Assembly (NCBI GenBank): GCA_000496135.1
Contig: KI542676.1
Span: 28,058 to 92,057, forward strand
Origin: Thermoplasmatales archaeon E-plasma
GTDB taxonomy: Archaea > Thermoplasmatota > Thermoplasmata > Thermoplasmatales > Thermoplasmataceae
Reading direction: 5' to 3'
Length of the DNA: 64,000 nucleotides
Shown in pieces: positions 8,447 through 16,187 of the stretch; within the stretch, counting starts at the first letter, position 1; each line of letters opens with the position of its first letter. The translations under genes and the position numbers were made by a program. Below the pieces are notes generated by a model that had not been told where the DNA came from, did no database searches, and saw nothing but the letters and a program-made list of their open reading frames with translations.

Positions 8447-9297
8447 TTAATCAACCTCCTGGAAGCCCAGGCTTCTGCAGCTTTGTATGATGTTCTCACA
8501 AGTGGCCCTGAGGCCACAAAGGAGAACCCTTTTTCATACCCTATCTTCTCAAACATCTTGAATCTCTCCATTGAACAGTATTCAGTAACTTCTATCTGTC
8601 TTTTTGATGGTCTCAGATATTGACCTATGGTCAAAATATCCACACCCACACTCCTTAAATCATCCATCGTTTCCTCAACTTCATGATCCAATTCTCCATG
8701 TCCGAGCATGATGGATGATTTTGTTATAAGCGTGTTATTTCTCTCCTTGAAATATTTCAACACTTTTAAAGATTGCTCATAGTTGGCTCTATGATCCCTG
8801 ATCATTGGAGTCAGTCTTCTTACCGTTTCAACATTGTGTGCCAGAACATCCGGATTTGATTGAAGAATATTTTCCAGCAAATCCTCTTTTCCTGTAAAAT
8901 CTGGTATCAGTGCCTCCACTAAGACTCCTGCCATCCTGACCTCTTTAATAACTCTGGAATAATGAACTGAACCCTGATCGGGAAGATCGTCCCGATCCAC
9001 TGATGTAATAACTGCGTATTTTAAATTCATTGCAATGACGGAATCCCTTACCTTTGCCGGTTCCTCAGGATCAACAGGGAGCATTCCCCCGTGAGTTACT
9101 GAGCAGAATCTGCAACCTCTTGAACAGTTGCTTCCCAAAATCATGAATGTAGCCGTACCCGAATCCCAGCACTCCGCTATGTTGGGGCATCTGGCCTCCT
9201 GGCAAACCGTATGAAGATTTTTTTCCATAAGATTGTTCTTTATGGAAATATAATTTTTCCCTGAGGGAATATTAACCTTAACATAGCCAGGCTTCAC
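8443..9297 (-). CDS. lipA: Lipoyl synthase LipA
   Basis: Radical-SAM enzyme that inserts two sulfur atoms into protein-bound octanoyl groups. The auxiliary cluster cysteines are 32, 37 and 43 (CQEARCPNIAEC) and the radical-SAM cysteines are 58, 62 and 65 (CSRGCRFC). The C-terminal RTS in GPLVRTSYKA corresponds to the RSS motif whose last serine ligates the auxiliary cluster. The 284 residues are typical. The start is the GTG at 9297: an in-frame stop lies two codons upstream, and the upstream ATG is out of frame. It is the first gene of the lipA-E1-E2-E3-lipB operon, so cofactor synthesis and the apo-complex are made together. Confidence 0.95.
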   Translation of the reverse strand: MKPGYVKVNIPSGKNYISIKNNLMEKNLHTVCQEARCPNIAECWDSGTATFMILGSNCSRGCRFCSVTHGGMLPVDPEEPAKVRDSVIAMNLKYAVITSVDRDDLPDQGSVHYSRVIKEVRMAGVLVEALIPDFTGKEDLLENILQSNPDVLAHNVETVRRLTPMIRDHRANYEQSLKVLKYFKERNNTLITKSSIMLGHGELDHEVEETMDDLRSVGVDILTIGQYLRPSKRQIEVTEYCSMERFKMFEKIGYEKGFSFVASGPLVRTSYKAAEAWASRRLIK

Positions 9298-9335
9298 GAA
9301 TCATATATAATTAATCTATATACTAAATTATCGAT
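9298..9335 (-). promoter_or_regulatory. Promoter of the lipA-E1-E2-E3-lipB operon
   Basis: AT-rich stretch directly upstream of the lipA GTG. Read on the minus strand it has TTTAGTATATAG about 25-35 bases before the start codon, the distance expected of an archaeal TATA box serving a leaderless transcript. No ribosome binding site precedes the GTG. Confidence 0.45.
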
Positions 9336-9444
9336 GTGGTGCTGTTCTTTATATGCAGGTTGAAAAGAAAAATTTGCTGTAACATCATTTATAAACCTTA
9401 GTTTTAATGGCAAAGGAATAAATAACTTTCAACAATAAATGTTT

Positions 9445-10356
9445 ATGGCAGAAAATCAGAAATGCTGGCTTAACGGAAAACTGATCCCATATTCTGAAGC
9501 AAACGTTCCAATTATGACACACTCACTTCAATATGGAAGTGGGATTTTTGAAGGCATAAGGGCATACGAGACTGCAGAAGGTCCTGCGATATTCAGACTG
9601 GACGAGCATGTTAATCGATTCATGAAAACAGCGAAAATATATATGATGGACCTTGGTTTTACGCGGGAACAGATAAGAGAGGCAATTATTGAAACCGTTA
9701 GGGAAAATCACTTAAAAAGCGCATATATCCGGCCATTTGCATTTTATGACGATTCCAGAGTTGGAGTTTCGACTTACGGAAAGAAGATAAGTGTGTTTGT
9801 AGGAGCATTCGAATTCGGGAAATATTTTTCAAACGCAGATGCAGGTTTAAAGTGCAAAATATCATCACTTAGAAGGTTTGATTCATCATCATTGCCAACT
9901 CAGGCAAAAGGAAGCGGTAATTACCTTAACTCTGTCCTTGCCATGAAGGAAGCAAGGAGAAGCGGGTTTGATGAAGCCATACTCCTTGACAGGAATGGAA
10001 TGGTAGCTGAAGGTCCCGGGGAAAATATATTTCTTGTAAGGGATGGCAGGCTTATAACGCCGGGCGAAGACAGTTCCATTCTTCTTGGGATAACAAGGAT
10101 GTCACTTCTGGAAGTTGTTAAGGATATGGGTATACAGGTAATCGAAAGATATGTTCACAGGGAGGAAATCTATGTGGCGGACGAACTCTTCTTCTGCGGA
10201 ACGGCTGCTGAAATAACACCAATTCTCAATGTAGACGGAACGGATATTGGAAATGGAAAAGTCGGTTCTCTTACATCACAGATTAGGGAGAAATTTTTTA
10301 ACATTGTTCAGGGGAAGGATAGTAAATATTCAAAGTGGTTAACGCCTGTAAAGTAA
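9445..10356 (+). CDS. ilvE: Branched-chain amino acid aminotransferase (class IV)
   Basis: Fold-type IV PLP enzyme that interconverts Leu/Ile/Val with their 2-oxo acids. The N-terminal THSLQYGSGIFEGIRAY, the PLP lysine in TQAKGSGNYLNS (about 155, counting from ATG 9445) and EGPGENIFLVRDG are diagnostic. The length of about 303 residues is normal. ATG at 9439 is also in frame, but a TATA-like AATAAATAAC lies about 25 bases before 9445, which favours 9445 as a leaderless start. It is divergent from the branched-chain oxo acid dehydrogenase operon, whose substrates it would make. D-amino acid transaminase or aminodeoxychorismate lyase are relatives, but the GIFEGIRAY wording fits BCAT. Confidence 0.93.
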   Translation: MAENQKCWLNGKLIPYSEANVPIMTHSLQYGSGIFEGIRAYETAEGPAIFRLDEHVNRFMKTAKIYMMDLGFTREQIREAIIETVRENHLKSAYIRPFAFYDDSRVGVSTYGKKISVFVGAFEFGKYFSNADAGLKCKISSLRRFDSSSLPTQAKGSGNYLNSVLAMKEARRSGFDEAILLDRNGMVAEGPGENIFLVRDGRLITPGEDSSILLGITRMSLLEVVKDMGIQVIERYVHREEIYVADELFFCGTAAEITPILNVDGTDIGNGKVGSLTSQIREKFFNIVQGKDSKYSKWLTPVK

Positions 10357-10367
10357 GTCGTCAAAAC

Positions 10368-11285
10368 TCAGGCAACCATCTTTGAAAAAGGAACAAAATC
10401 TCTAATGATAAGGTTCCAATCCTCATTTTTCTCTATTATATCTGATATTATGCTAAGCATGGCTTTCGCATCCTCCTTTAAGATGTAGTATTCGGCAACC
10501 CAGAATTCACCGTCAAAGCTGTTAATTCTTAAAAGATAATCCAGTCCATTTTTTCTTGATTCCTGCTCAATCTCCTTAATTATTTTATTTTCTGTCTCCG
10601 CCTGATAGAGCTTTTCCTTTTCATATATTGGTATAAAATTTGACTCATTTGGATTGATCTCTCCTTCAAGTATATGTATTATTCCATTGATCTTACCGGA
10701 GACAACGGATTTAATCAACCTGATCCATTTGGTTCTCACCGATGCATCTCCAATACTTAGTATTGTTTCAGGGGGTCTGCTGATAAGACCCACCACATAA
10801 ATGTCGTTATGATCGTTAATTTCCTGTACTATATTAAATAATAAATCTCTCCTCCCAATATCTACGATAGAAATATCAGGGTTTTCAGAAGCAGCCTTTA
10901 AAATAAAGTCAGATACATTTTTCAGTTTTGATTCATGAAAGGAAAATCTAAGCCTTATTTCGTTTCCATCCATCTGAATACTGTTAAAATATACCGATGG
11001 TATATTCATAACCTCAATTAACGGCTGGACAAATGATTCCTTATTTAATTCCATAATCCAGTAATCATTTGCCTCAACACTTTCTGTTGCAGTGAGGAAT
11101 ATTTGAAATTCTCTTTCCGGATTGATTCTTTTAGGGATTGAGAATCTAATGAGGTTCTTGTCCTGATCAAGCTGGCCCATGGCATTTATCTTCGCAGTAA
11201 CTGCGAAATTAAATGACTGTGAATTTTCTTTCATAACAAGTTTACAGGTGATAAAGGAATCATTATTCCATTCTTCAATAAGCAT
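10368..11285 (-). CDS. Hypothetical protein
   Basis: I do not recognise this 305-residue soluble protein. It has no signal peptide, no membrane segment and only one cysteine. The sequence alternates short beta-like and helical stretches, with a KEKLYQAETENKIIKEIEQES helical segment near residue 230. A central piece (ISIVDIGRRDLLFNIVQE, then DIYVVGLISRPPE) could be an alpha/beta core. It is convergent with ilvE (11-base gap) and divergent from the small coiled-coil gene at 11376. A Thermoplasmatales-restricted regulator or sensor is a guess only. Confidence 0.6.
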   Translation of the reverse strand: MLIEEWNNDSFITCKLVMKENSQSFNFAVTAKINAMGQLDQDKNLIRFSIPKRINPEREFQIFLTATESVEANDYWIMELNKESFVQPLIEVMNIPSVYFNSIQMDGNEIRLRFSFHESKLKNVSDFILKAASENPDISIVDIGRRDLLFNIVQEINDHNDIYVVGLISRPPETILSIGDASVRTKWIRLIKSVVSGKINGIIHILEGEINPNESNFIPIYEKEKLYQAETENKIIKEIEQESRKNGLDYLLRINSFDGEFWVAEYYILKEDAKAMLSIISDIIEKNEDWNLIIRDFVPFSKMVA

Positions 11286-11375
11286 ACTTTTACATTTTAA
11301 TTAAGCCTAATAATCTTTTGTAACACAATTATGCATGATTTCAAACTTAATATATTGCAATTTGGTATGGTTATT

Positions 11376-11594
11376 ATGAACGAAAATCTCCTGAAGAAAA
11401 TAACAGGAAGAACGGAAACACTCAGAAAGATGAATGAGGAGATGGAAGAAAATATTGAAAAGCTGGAACAGACAGTTATCCACAATAGAAACATTTTAAA
11501 TGGAATCATATCTGATTATGAAACCTCTGAGGCATGGCTAAAGAAGCTAAAGAATTTGACCGGGGACTCCGTATATAGAGGGGCAGAAAGATGA
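11376..11594 (+). CDS. Small coiled-coil protein
   Basis: A 72-residue protein of unknown function. Residues 1-50 are one continuous amphipathic, Glu/Lys-rich helix (LRKMNEEMEENIEKLEQTV) that should form a coiled coil. The frame opens at 11331, but ATG at 11376 is preferred because TTAATATATTG at 11347-11357 lies about 25 bases upstream, the leaderless spacing. Its stop overlaps the ATG of the next gene, so the two are co-translated. It could be one chain of a heteromeric helical complex with that neighbour. Confidence 0.55.
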   Translation: MNENLLKKITGRTETLRKMNEEMEENIEKLEQTVIHNRNILNGIISDYETSEAWLKKLKNLTGDSVYRGAER

Positions 11595-11929
11595 CAAATC
11601 TGGAGAAACTTCAGACCATATTATTTATAAGTGAGGAAGAAAAAAAGGAGCTCCTGGAGAATGAGAGTGAATACAGGGAACCGCTCAGGTTACTGTTGGA
11701 AGAACACAAGCAATATCTGGATAACCTGGAAATTGTATCGAAGATTCATTCACAGCTTGCTGTGATTAACTATGATGTCCATGAAAAATTTATGAATACC
11801 CACAAAAACTCCATAGTCCTTAAATCATACATTGCGGAGCTCAAGATGCTGGGAATTCCCATAGGATCGGGAATGGAAGAAATAAACAGGATTCTTGATC
11901 ATTATCTTATAATCCGTGAATACCAGTAG
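11591..11929 (+). CDS. Hypothetical helical protein
   Basis: A 112-residue, Leu/Glu-rich and probably all-helical soluble protein that I do not recognise. It starts with an ATGA overlap on the coiled-coil gene upstream, suggesting equal expression and a shared complex. No cysteines, metal motifs or membrane segments are visible. The stretch from REPLRLLLEEHKQYLDNLEIV is strongly helical. A T-rich tract (about 11936-11946) just after the stop may end the transcript. Confidence 0.55.
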   Translation: MTNLEKLQTILFISEEEKKELLENESEYREPLRLLLEEHKQYLDNLEIVSKIHSQLAVINYDVHEKFMNTHKNSIVLKSYIAELKMLGIPIGSGMEEINRILDHYLIIREYQ

Positions 11930-12014
11930 AAAATAATTTTTTTAAAAATATAAAGAAGAGTGTGCTCATGATGGAAATTATTGGGATGAGTATTTCAAGA
12001 AATTAAAATGAATA

Positions 12015-14027
12015 CTATTCCAGACGCTTTGCAATTACCTCACTCAAATCCTGAATGTTCATCTTATCTTCCCGGTTTGTGGTTTTTCTTGCATCGTCAA
12101 GCATAGTCATACAGTAAGGACATGCAGTAACCACGGTTGACGCATTAATCTTATCAGCCATCTCTATACGCTTATGTGACACCATGGTACCCTCCGTCTC
12201 CTGCATCCACAATCTGCCTCCTCCAGCTCCGCAGCAGAGAGCCTTGCTCTTGTTTTTCTCCATTTCTTCAAAATTCTCTGTGAATGAGCCAATGATCTCT
12301 CTTGGAGCATCATATATCTTGTTATATCTGCCAAGATAACAGGAATCGTGGTAGGTGTACTTCTCACTGGAATCTGAGGTTAATGCCTTAACGCTGATCT
12401 TCTTATCACTGATCAGCCTGTTAATATATTCGGAGTGATGATATACCTCAAGTTCGACCCCATATTCTTTGTACTCATTCTTCAGTGAATTAAAGCAGTG
12501 AGGACAGGCAGTTATGACTTTGTGAATCTTCTTTTCCTTGAAGGTTTCCACATTCTGTTTGATCATCATATCTGCTAAATACTCATTCCCGGTTCTCCTT
12601 GCTGGATCTCCTGTGCATTTTTCCATGCTGCCAAGTATGGCAAAATTTACACCTGCCTTTTTCAGTATCTTGGTCACAGATTTTGCTATATCCTGATTTC
12701 TGCGATCGTATGATGCTACACATCCTACCCAATACAGAACATCATAATTGGCATCAGGGTTCTTTGAGAGATTAACAACGTCAAGATTTTCTGCCCAATC
12801 ACCCCTTGTTGAAGGGTCAATGGCATAAGGGCTCGCATATGACTCTATATTCCTGAAAAGGTCAAGTGATTCCTTTGGGGCTTTACCCTGATTCAGAACA
12901 AGGGACCTTCTCATATCGATTATCTTAGGAACGTGGTCAATCATCACTGGACATTGTTCCACGCATGCCATACATGTGGTGCATGACCACAGGTCCTTTT
13001 CAAGTATTGGGTCTCCTATGACAGTCTTGAAAACTTCGTCAGGGTTATCCCTGTTTTTCCTGTATTCTTTACCCTGCGCCATAACAGTTTCCCTGATATC
13101 CCAGATGATATCTCTCGGTGAGAGCGTTTTCCCGGTCATATTCGCAGGGCAGTTATCGGTGCATCTGCCGCATTCTGTGCACGAATAGAAATCAAAGTAA
13201 TCCTTCCATGTAAAATCTCTGATATCAGTGGCTCCAAATCTGGTTTCTTTCTCAAAATCTATGGGGAGAGGCCTTGCCTGAGTACCGGTTGAAAATAGTA
13301 CATTGAAGGGAGCAGCAAACAGGTGAAGATGTTTGGATCTTGGTATGTAAATCAGGAAAACCATAAAATCAAGAGCATGGATCCAGAAAGCTGACCAGAA
13401 GATATAATATACATAGGAAGAGGGTGCCTTTGGAATTATGGAAGCCAGTGCATAGGAAATAGGCTCTAAATAATGTGGTGCCCCCGATCGAACTACGAAT
13501 GTATATCCTGCAAGCAATCCCTGCATATCAAGCACTGACATTACGAAGTATGTGAGCATCAGAAGTCCTATGAGAACCAGTATAAAGGCTGCCTCAAAAC
13601 CGTTGAATCCCTGATATCTTTTTATCTTGAGTCCCCATCTTCTCACAGCAGCGTAAATAACATCTGCAATTACGATGCCAGCAAATATATTTACAGTGAA
13701 AAAGATAATATCAGAAAGGATGCCGGGAGAAAATAGCTGATGTGCAAATATTGTAACATAGAAGAAATCAATTGAGTATGCTCCAAAAACTATGAATCCC
13801 CAGAACATAAGTGCATGCATTATTCCTGCAAAGGGGTCTTTAAAGAGTTTCCCCTGAAGAAATACATTTCTTATGAGGATGTAGATTCTTCTCCCCAGAT
13901 CGAGTTTCATTCGAGGTTTTTTCAAAGGGATTTTAATTGCGTCCCATAGAATTTCATATAATTTGTAGAAGAAAGCAAACACCGCAATAAGTATACCTGC
14001 GAGCACTAGAACCGAAACTAAATTCAT
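12015..14027 (-). CDS. Membrane FeS oxidoreductase, EtfAB:quinone oxidoreductase (EMO) / HdrDE-like
   Basis: A 670-residue fusion. Residues 1-250 hold about six membrane helices with histidines, like the haem-b NarI/HdrE domain. A ferredoxin domain with two 4Fe-4S motifs follows (CTECGRCTDNCP and CTTCMACVEQCP, about 285-370). The C-terminal part is HdrD-like with two CCG-type cysteine repeats, seen as WVGCVAS, CPHCFN, CCGAGGG and CPYCMT. Proteins of this build (EMO) are known in bacteria to carry electrons from reduced ETF to membrane quinone during acyl-CoA oxidation. The etfA and etfB genes follow upstream in the same orientation, and a beta-oxidation operon is nearby, which supports that role over a methanogen-type heterodisulfide reductase. 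The 14-base element at 14094-14107 precedes its promoter. Confidence 0.85.
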   Translation of the reverse strand: MNLVSVLVLAGILIAVFAFFYKLYEILWDAIKIPLKKPRMKLDLGRRIYILIRNVFLQGKLFKDPFAGIMHALMFWGFIVFGAYSIDFFYVTIFAHQLFSPGILSDIIFFTVNIFAGIVIADVIYAAVRRWGLKIKRYQGFNGFEAAFILVLIGLLMLTYFVMSVLDMQGLLAGYTFVVRSGAPHYLEPISYALASIIPKAPSSYVYYIFWSAFWIHALDFMVFLIYIPRSKHLHLFAAPFNVLFSTGTQARPLPIDFEKETRFGATDIRDFTWKDYFDFYSCTECGRCTDNCPANMTGKTLSPRDIIWDIRETVMAQGKEYRKNRDNPDEVFKTVIGDPILEKDLWSCTTCMACVEQCPVMIDHVPKIIDMRRSLVLNQGKAPKESLDLFRNIESYASPYAIDPSTRGDWAENLDVVNLSKNPDANYDVLYWVGCVASYDRRNQDIAKSVTKILKKAGVNFAILGSMEKCTGDPARRTGNEYLADMMIKQNVETFKEKKIHKVITACPHCFNSLKNEYKEYGVELEVYHHSEYINRLISDKKISVKALTSDSSEKYTYHDSCYLGRYNKIYDAPREIIGSFTENFEEMEKNKSKALCCGAGGGRLWMQETEGTMVSHKRIEMADKINASTVVTACPYCMTMLDDARKTTNREDKMNIQDLSEVIAKRLE

Positions 14028-14079
14028 ATCAAGGCACCATTTTTGGATCTTTCCGATCCTATTTTGTAGATAAAGGTAA

Positions 14080-14090
14080 GGTTAAAAAAG
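14080..14090 (-). promoter_or_regulatory. TATA box of the EMO gene
   Basis: On the minus strand this reads CTTTTTTAACC, about 55-60 bases before the EMO start codon. It gives a transcript with a short leader of about 30 bases. It follows the 14-base element at 14094-14107 in the same layout as the thiolase promoter. Confidence 0.45.
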
Positions 14091-14093
14091 TAA

Positions 14094-14107
14094 TCGATTT
14101 CGACATA
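14094..14107 (-). promoter_or_regulatory. Putative operator TATGTCGAAATCGA (copy 1)
   Basis: On the minus strand the sequence is TATGTCGAAATCGA, identical over 14 bases to 17684-17697. It includes TCGA-AA-TCGA, a short dyad. In both copies the element is followed 14-15 bases later by the end of an AACC-terminated TATA-like box, in the same orientation towards the gene. Its place just upstream of the promoter suggests a shared activator or repressor of acyl-CoA oxidation genes. Confidence 0.5.
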
Positions 14108-14150
14108 CGCTACATTTGGTCTTTAAAAAAGAAAAATAAAAGTAGAAAAA

Positions 14151-15041
14151 TCAGGACAATTTTTCCACTATTTTTGGGATTATCTGATAAAGATCTCCAA
14201 CAAGACCATAATCCGCTTCTTCGAAAATTGGAGCTGTTTTATCTTTGTTTATGGCAATAACCGTTTTAGATCCCCTCATACCTGCTATGTGCTGTATCTG
14301 TCCGGAAACACCAACGCCCACATATATGGCTGGTCTAACTTTTTTCCCTGACAATCCTATCTGTCTATCTTCACCAAGCCACTGGTAGTCAAGACATACT
14401 GGCCTGGATCCTGCAATTTCTCCATGAACGGCCTCGACCAAAGGCTTAACAGATTCTATCCCCTCTTTCTTTCCGAGACCCCTGCCAATGCAAACTATAA
14501 TTTTCGCATCTTCAATGTTGCTGCCTTCGGCCTTTTTTGATTGTCTGCTGAGTATTTTTATTTTAGATTGCGGTGCATCTATGGAAACAACTTCAGAAGT
14601 TTTATCTGATTTTATGGCGTCTGAAATACCTGGAGATACAGTGAATATTTTAGCTTCAGATTCCTCCTCAAGAACTGTTTTACCTCCAAGGTAAAATCTT
14701 TTCGTTTTCGCCTTTGAACCATCAAAGGAAATCTCGTTGATTTCAGGAACAATTCCTACTCCCAATGAAACTGAGAGAATACCTGCAGCCTCTCTTCCCA
14801 GAATTGATGAACTCAGGAAAATACTATCTGCGCCTTCTTTTTTAAACAACTCTTCCAGGAGCTTTGCTGCACTGTCAGAAAGAATATCTCCCTTAATGGA
14901 GTACATTCTTGAAGCTCCAAAATTTGCTGCCTCGGAAGATGATTTTTCAATACCAACCCCAATAACCTCCCCTTTCTCCCTCAGGTATGTGATCATTTGA
15001 CTGAGTGAACCAAGGTTCTCAGAGAACACTAAAAATTTCAT
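14151..15041 (-). CDS. etfA: Electron transfer flavoprotein alpha subunit
   Basis: The alpha subunit carries the FAD that accepts electrons from acyl-CoA dehydrogenases. The C-terminal FAD domain is clear: ARPVCLDYQWLG-like SRPVCLDYQWLG, GLSGKKVRPAIYVGVGVSGQIQH and AINKDKTAPIFEEADYG are the family signature (about 205-280). At 296 residues it is at the short end of the family. Its start overlaps the etfB stop by four bases. The EMO gene lies 124 bases downstream with its own promoter. The partner enzymes are probably the acyl-CoA dehydrogenases at 18.9-21.1 kb. Confidence 0.94.
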   Translation of the reverse strand: MKFLVFSENLGSLSQMITYLREKGEVIGVGIEKSSSEAANFGASRMYSIKGDILSDSAAKLLEELFKKEGADSIFLSSSILGREAAGILSVSLGVGIVPEINEISFDGSKAKTKRFYLGGKTVLEEESEAKIFTVSPGISDAIKSDKTSEVVSIDAPQSKIKILSRQSKKAEGSNIEDAKIIVCIGRGLGKKEGIESVKPLVEAVHGEIAGSRPVCLDYQWLGEDRQIGLSGKKVRPAIYVGVGVSGQIQHIAGMRGSKTVIAINKDKTAPIFEEADYGLVGDLYQIIPKIVEKLS

Positions 15042-15781
15042 TTCATCCCCTCCTTGAGTACCTTTACAACCTCTGGAATACCCTTATCCATATCCTCGAA
15101 AACGAGCTTCTTCCTCTCACTTCTTGGGGCTCTGTTAGAAACGAGAGTTACTGCCTTTGAAATAACTGGAGCTATTTTTTCAGTCTTTATGGGCTTTCTT
15201 CCAGCCGCCATAATCTGCATAACAGGGGGAAGTCTTGGCTCATTTATTTCCTGACTTATGGAAACTATGGATGGCATTGGAGATTCTATTTCTATATTAT
15301 CCTCTTCAAGAATTCTAGTTACCTTCACTGTGGTTCCTGTTACCTCGATCTTACCGGCATTTCCTAAAAGCGGCTCATTGAGAAGGGCCGAAAGCATTCC
15401 AGGTATTAAACCGGTGATTGAATCAGCAGACTGGTTTCCCAGGATTACAAGATCGTGTTTGATCTCTTTGATTTTTGTTGCAAGTACTCTTGCTGTATTT
15501 GCTGGGTTATTCTCCTCATAGCCGTCTATGATGATCCCCTCATCCGCTCCTATTGCAAAGGCCTTTTTCATTATGGCTGATGATTGTTCATTGCCAAGGA
15601 GAATTGCGGTTACCTTACCTTTGTATTTCTCCTTTAATCTTACAGCCTCTTCTACCGCATGTTCGCTAAGAATCTCAACAGTTTTCGGAACATTCTTTAT
15701 CATTGGTTCCCTTGTGTTGGAGTCTATCTTTACCTGTTCCAGATCAGGCATCTGCTTAATCAGAACTATGACATCTACCAT
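15038..15781 (-). CDS. etfB: Electron transfer flavoprotein beta subunit
   Basis: The beta subunit of ETF, forming the AMP/FAD-binding heterodimer with EtfA. It begins VDVIVLIKQMPDLEQVKID, the family N-terminus, and has GNQSADSITGLIPGMLSALL with the ADP-binding loop. The frame opens at 15829, but the extra 16 residues are unlike the family. ATG at 15781 gives 247 residues, the usual size, and has AAGGT upstream as a weak ribosome binding site. TATAAAG-like bases near 15815-15823 on the minus strand would give a short leader. Whether this ETF is bifurcating cannot be decided here. Confidence 0.93.
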   Translation of the reverse strand: MVDVIVLIKQMPDLEQVKIDSNTREPMIKNVPKTVEILSEHAVEEAVRLKEKYKGKVTAILLGNEQSSAIMKKAFAIGADEGIIIDGYEENNPANTARVLATKIKEIKHDLVILGNQSADSITGLIPGMLSALLNEPLLGNAGKIEVTGTTVKVTRILEEDNIEIESPMPSIVSISQEINEPRLPPVMQIMAAGRKPIKTEKIAPVISKAVTLVSNRAPRSERKKLVFEDMDKGIPEVVKVLKEGMK

Positions 15782-16187
15782 TTTCTTTACCTTAATGGAG
15801 ATGTTCTTACGTTCTTTATATTTTTCCAATTAATGTTAAGGCATTGTCAGAAAATGAGGATTTACCTGGATTAACTGTAACTTATGAACCTGCATGTATA
15901 ATAAACAAAGTTTTTCCGGGTGAATAATTTTCCAGTGGAAATACAAAATACTTACAACGGACAATTATTCTGAAGTATGAAACGGAAATGCACCATTCAT
16001 TGATGTCCTTTCTATCATATTAAAATCTCAATGAATACAGCCCATTATAGTTAGATGAGGTATTTGTTATTCCAGGAGCGCTTTCAGTTCATTCTGCGCG
16101 TCAAGTTAAAATAAATGCCTGCAAATAACTGCGAAGTCCTCAGATGGACAACTGAAAAACTAAATAGGAAATAAACATTCCTTTGCT
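15782..16187. other. Intergenic region between etfB and the MFS gene
   Basis: This is a 406-base divergent intergenic region. The etfB promoter lies near 15810-15830 and an AT-rich box near 16155-16170 probably serves the MFS gene. The rest has no recognisable ORF, RNA gene or repeat. Confidence 0.4.

Noticed and set aside
12015..14027. Methanogen-type CoB-CoM heterodisulfide reductase
   Set aside because: Gene context with ETF and acyl-CoA dehydrogenases favours an EMO-type quinone reductase, and no methanogenesis genes are present.
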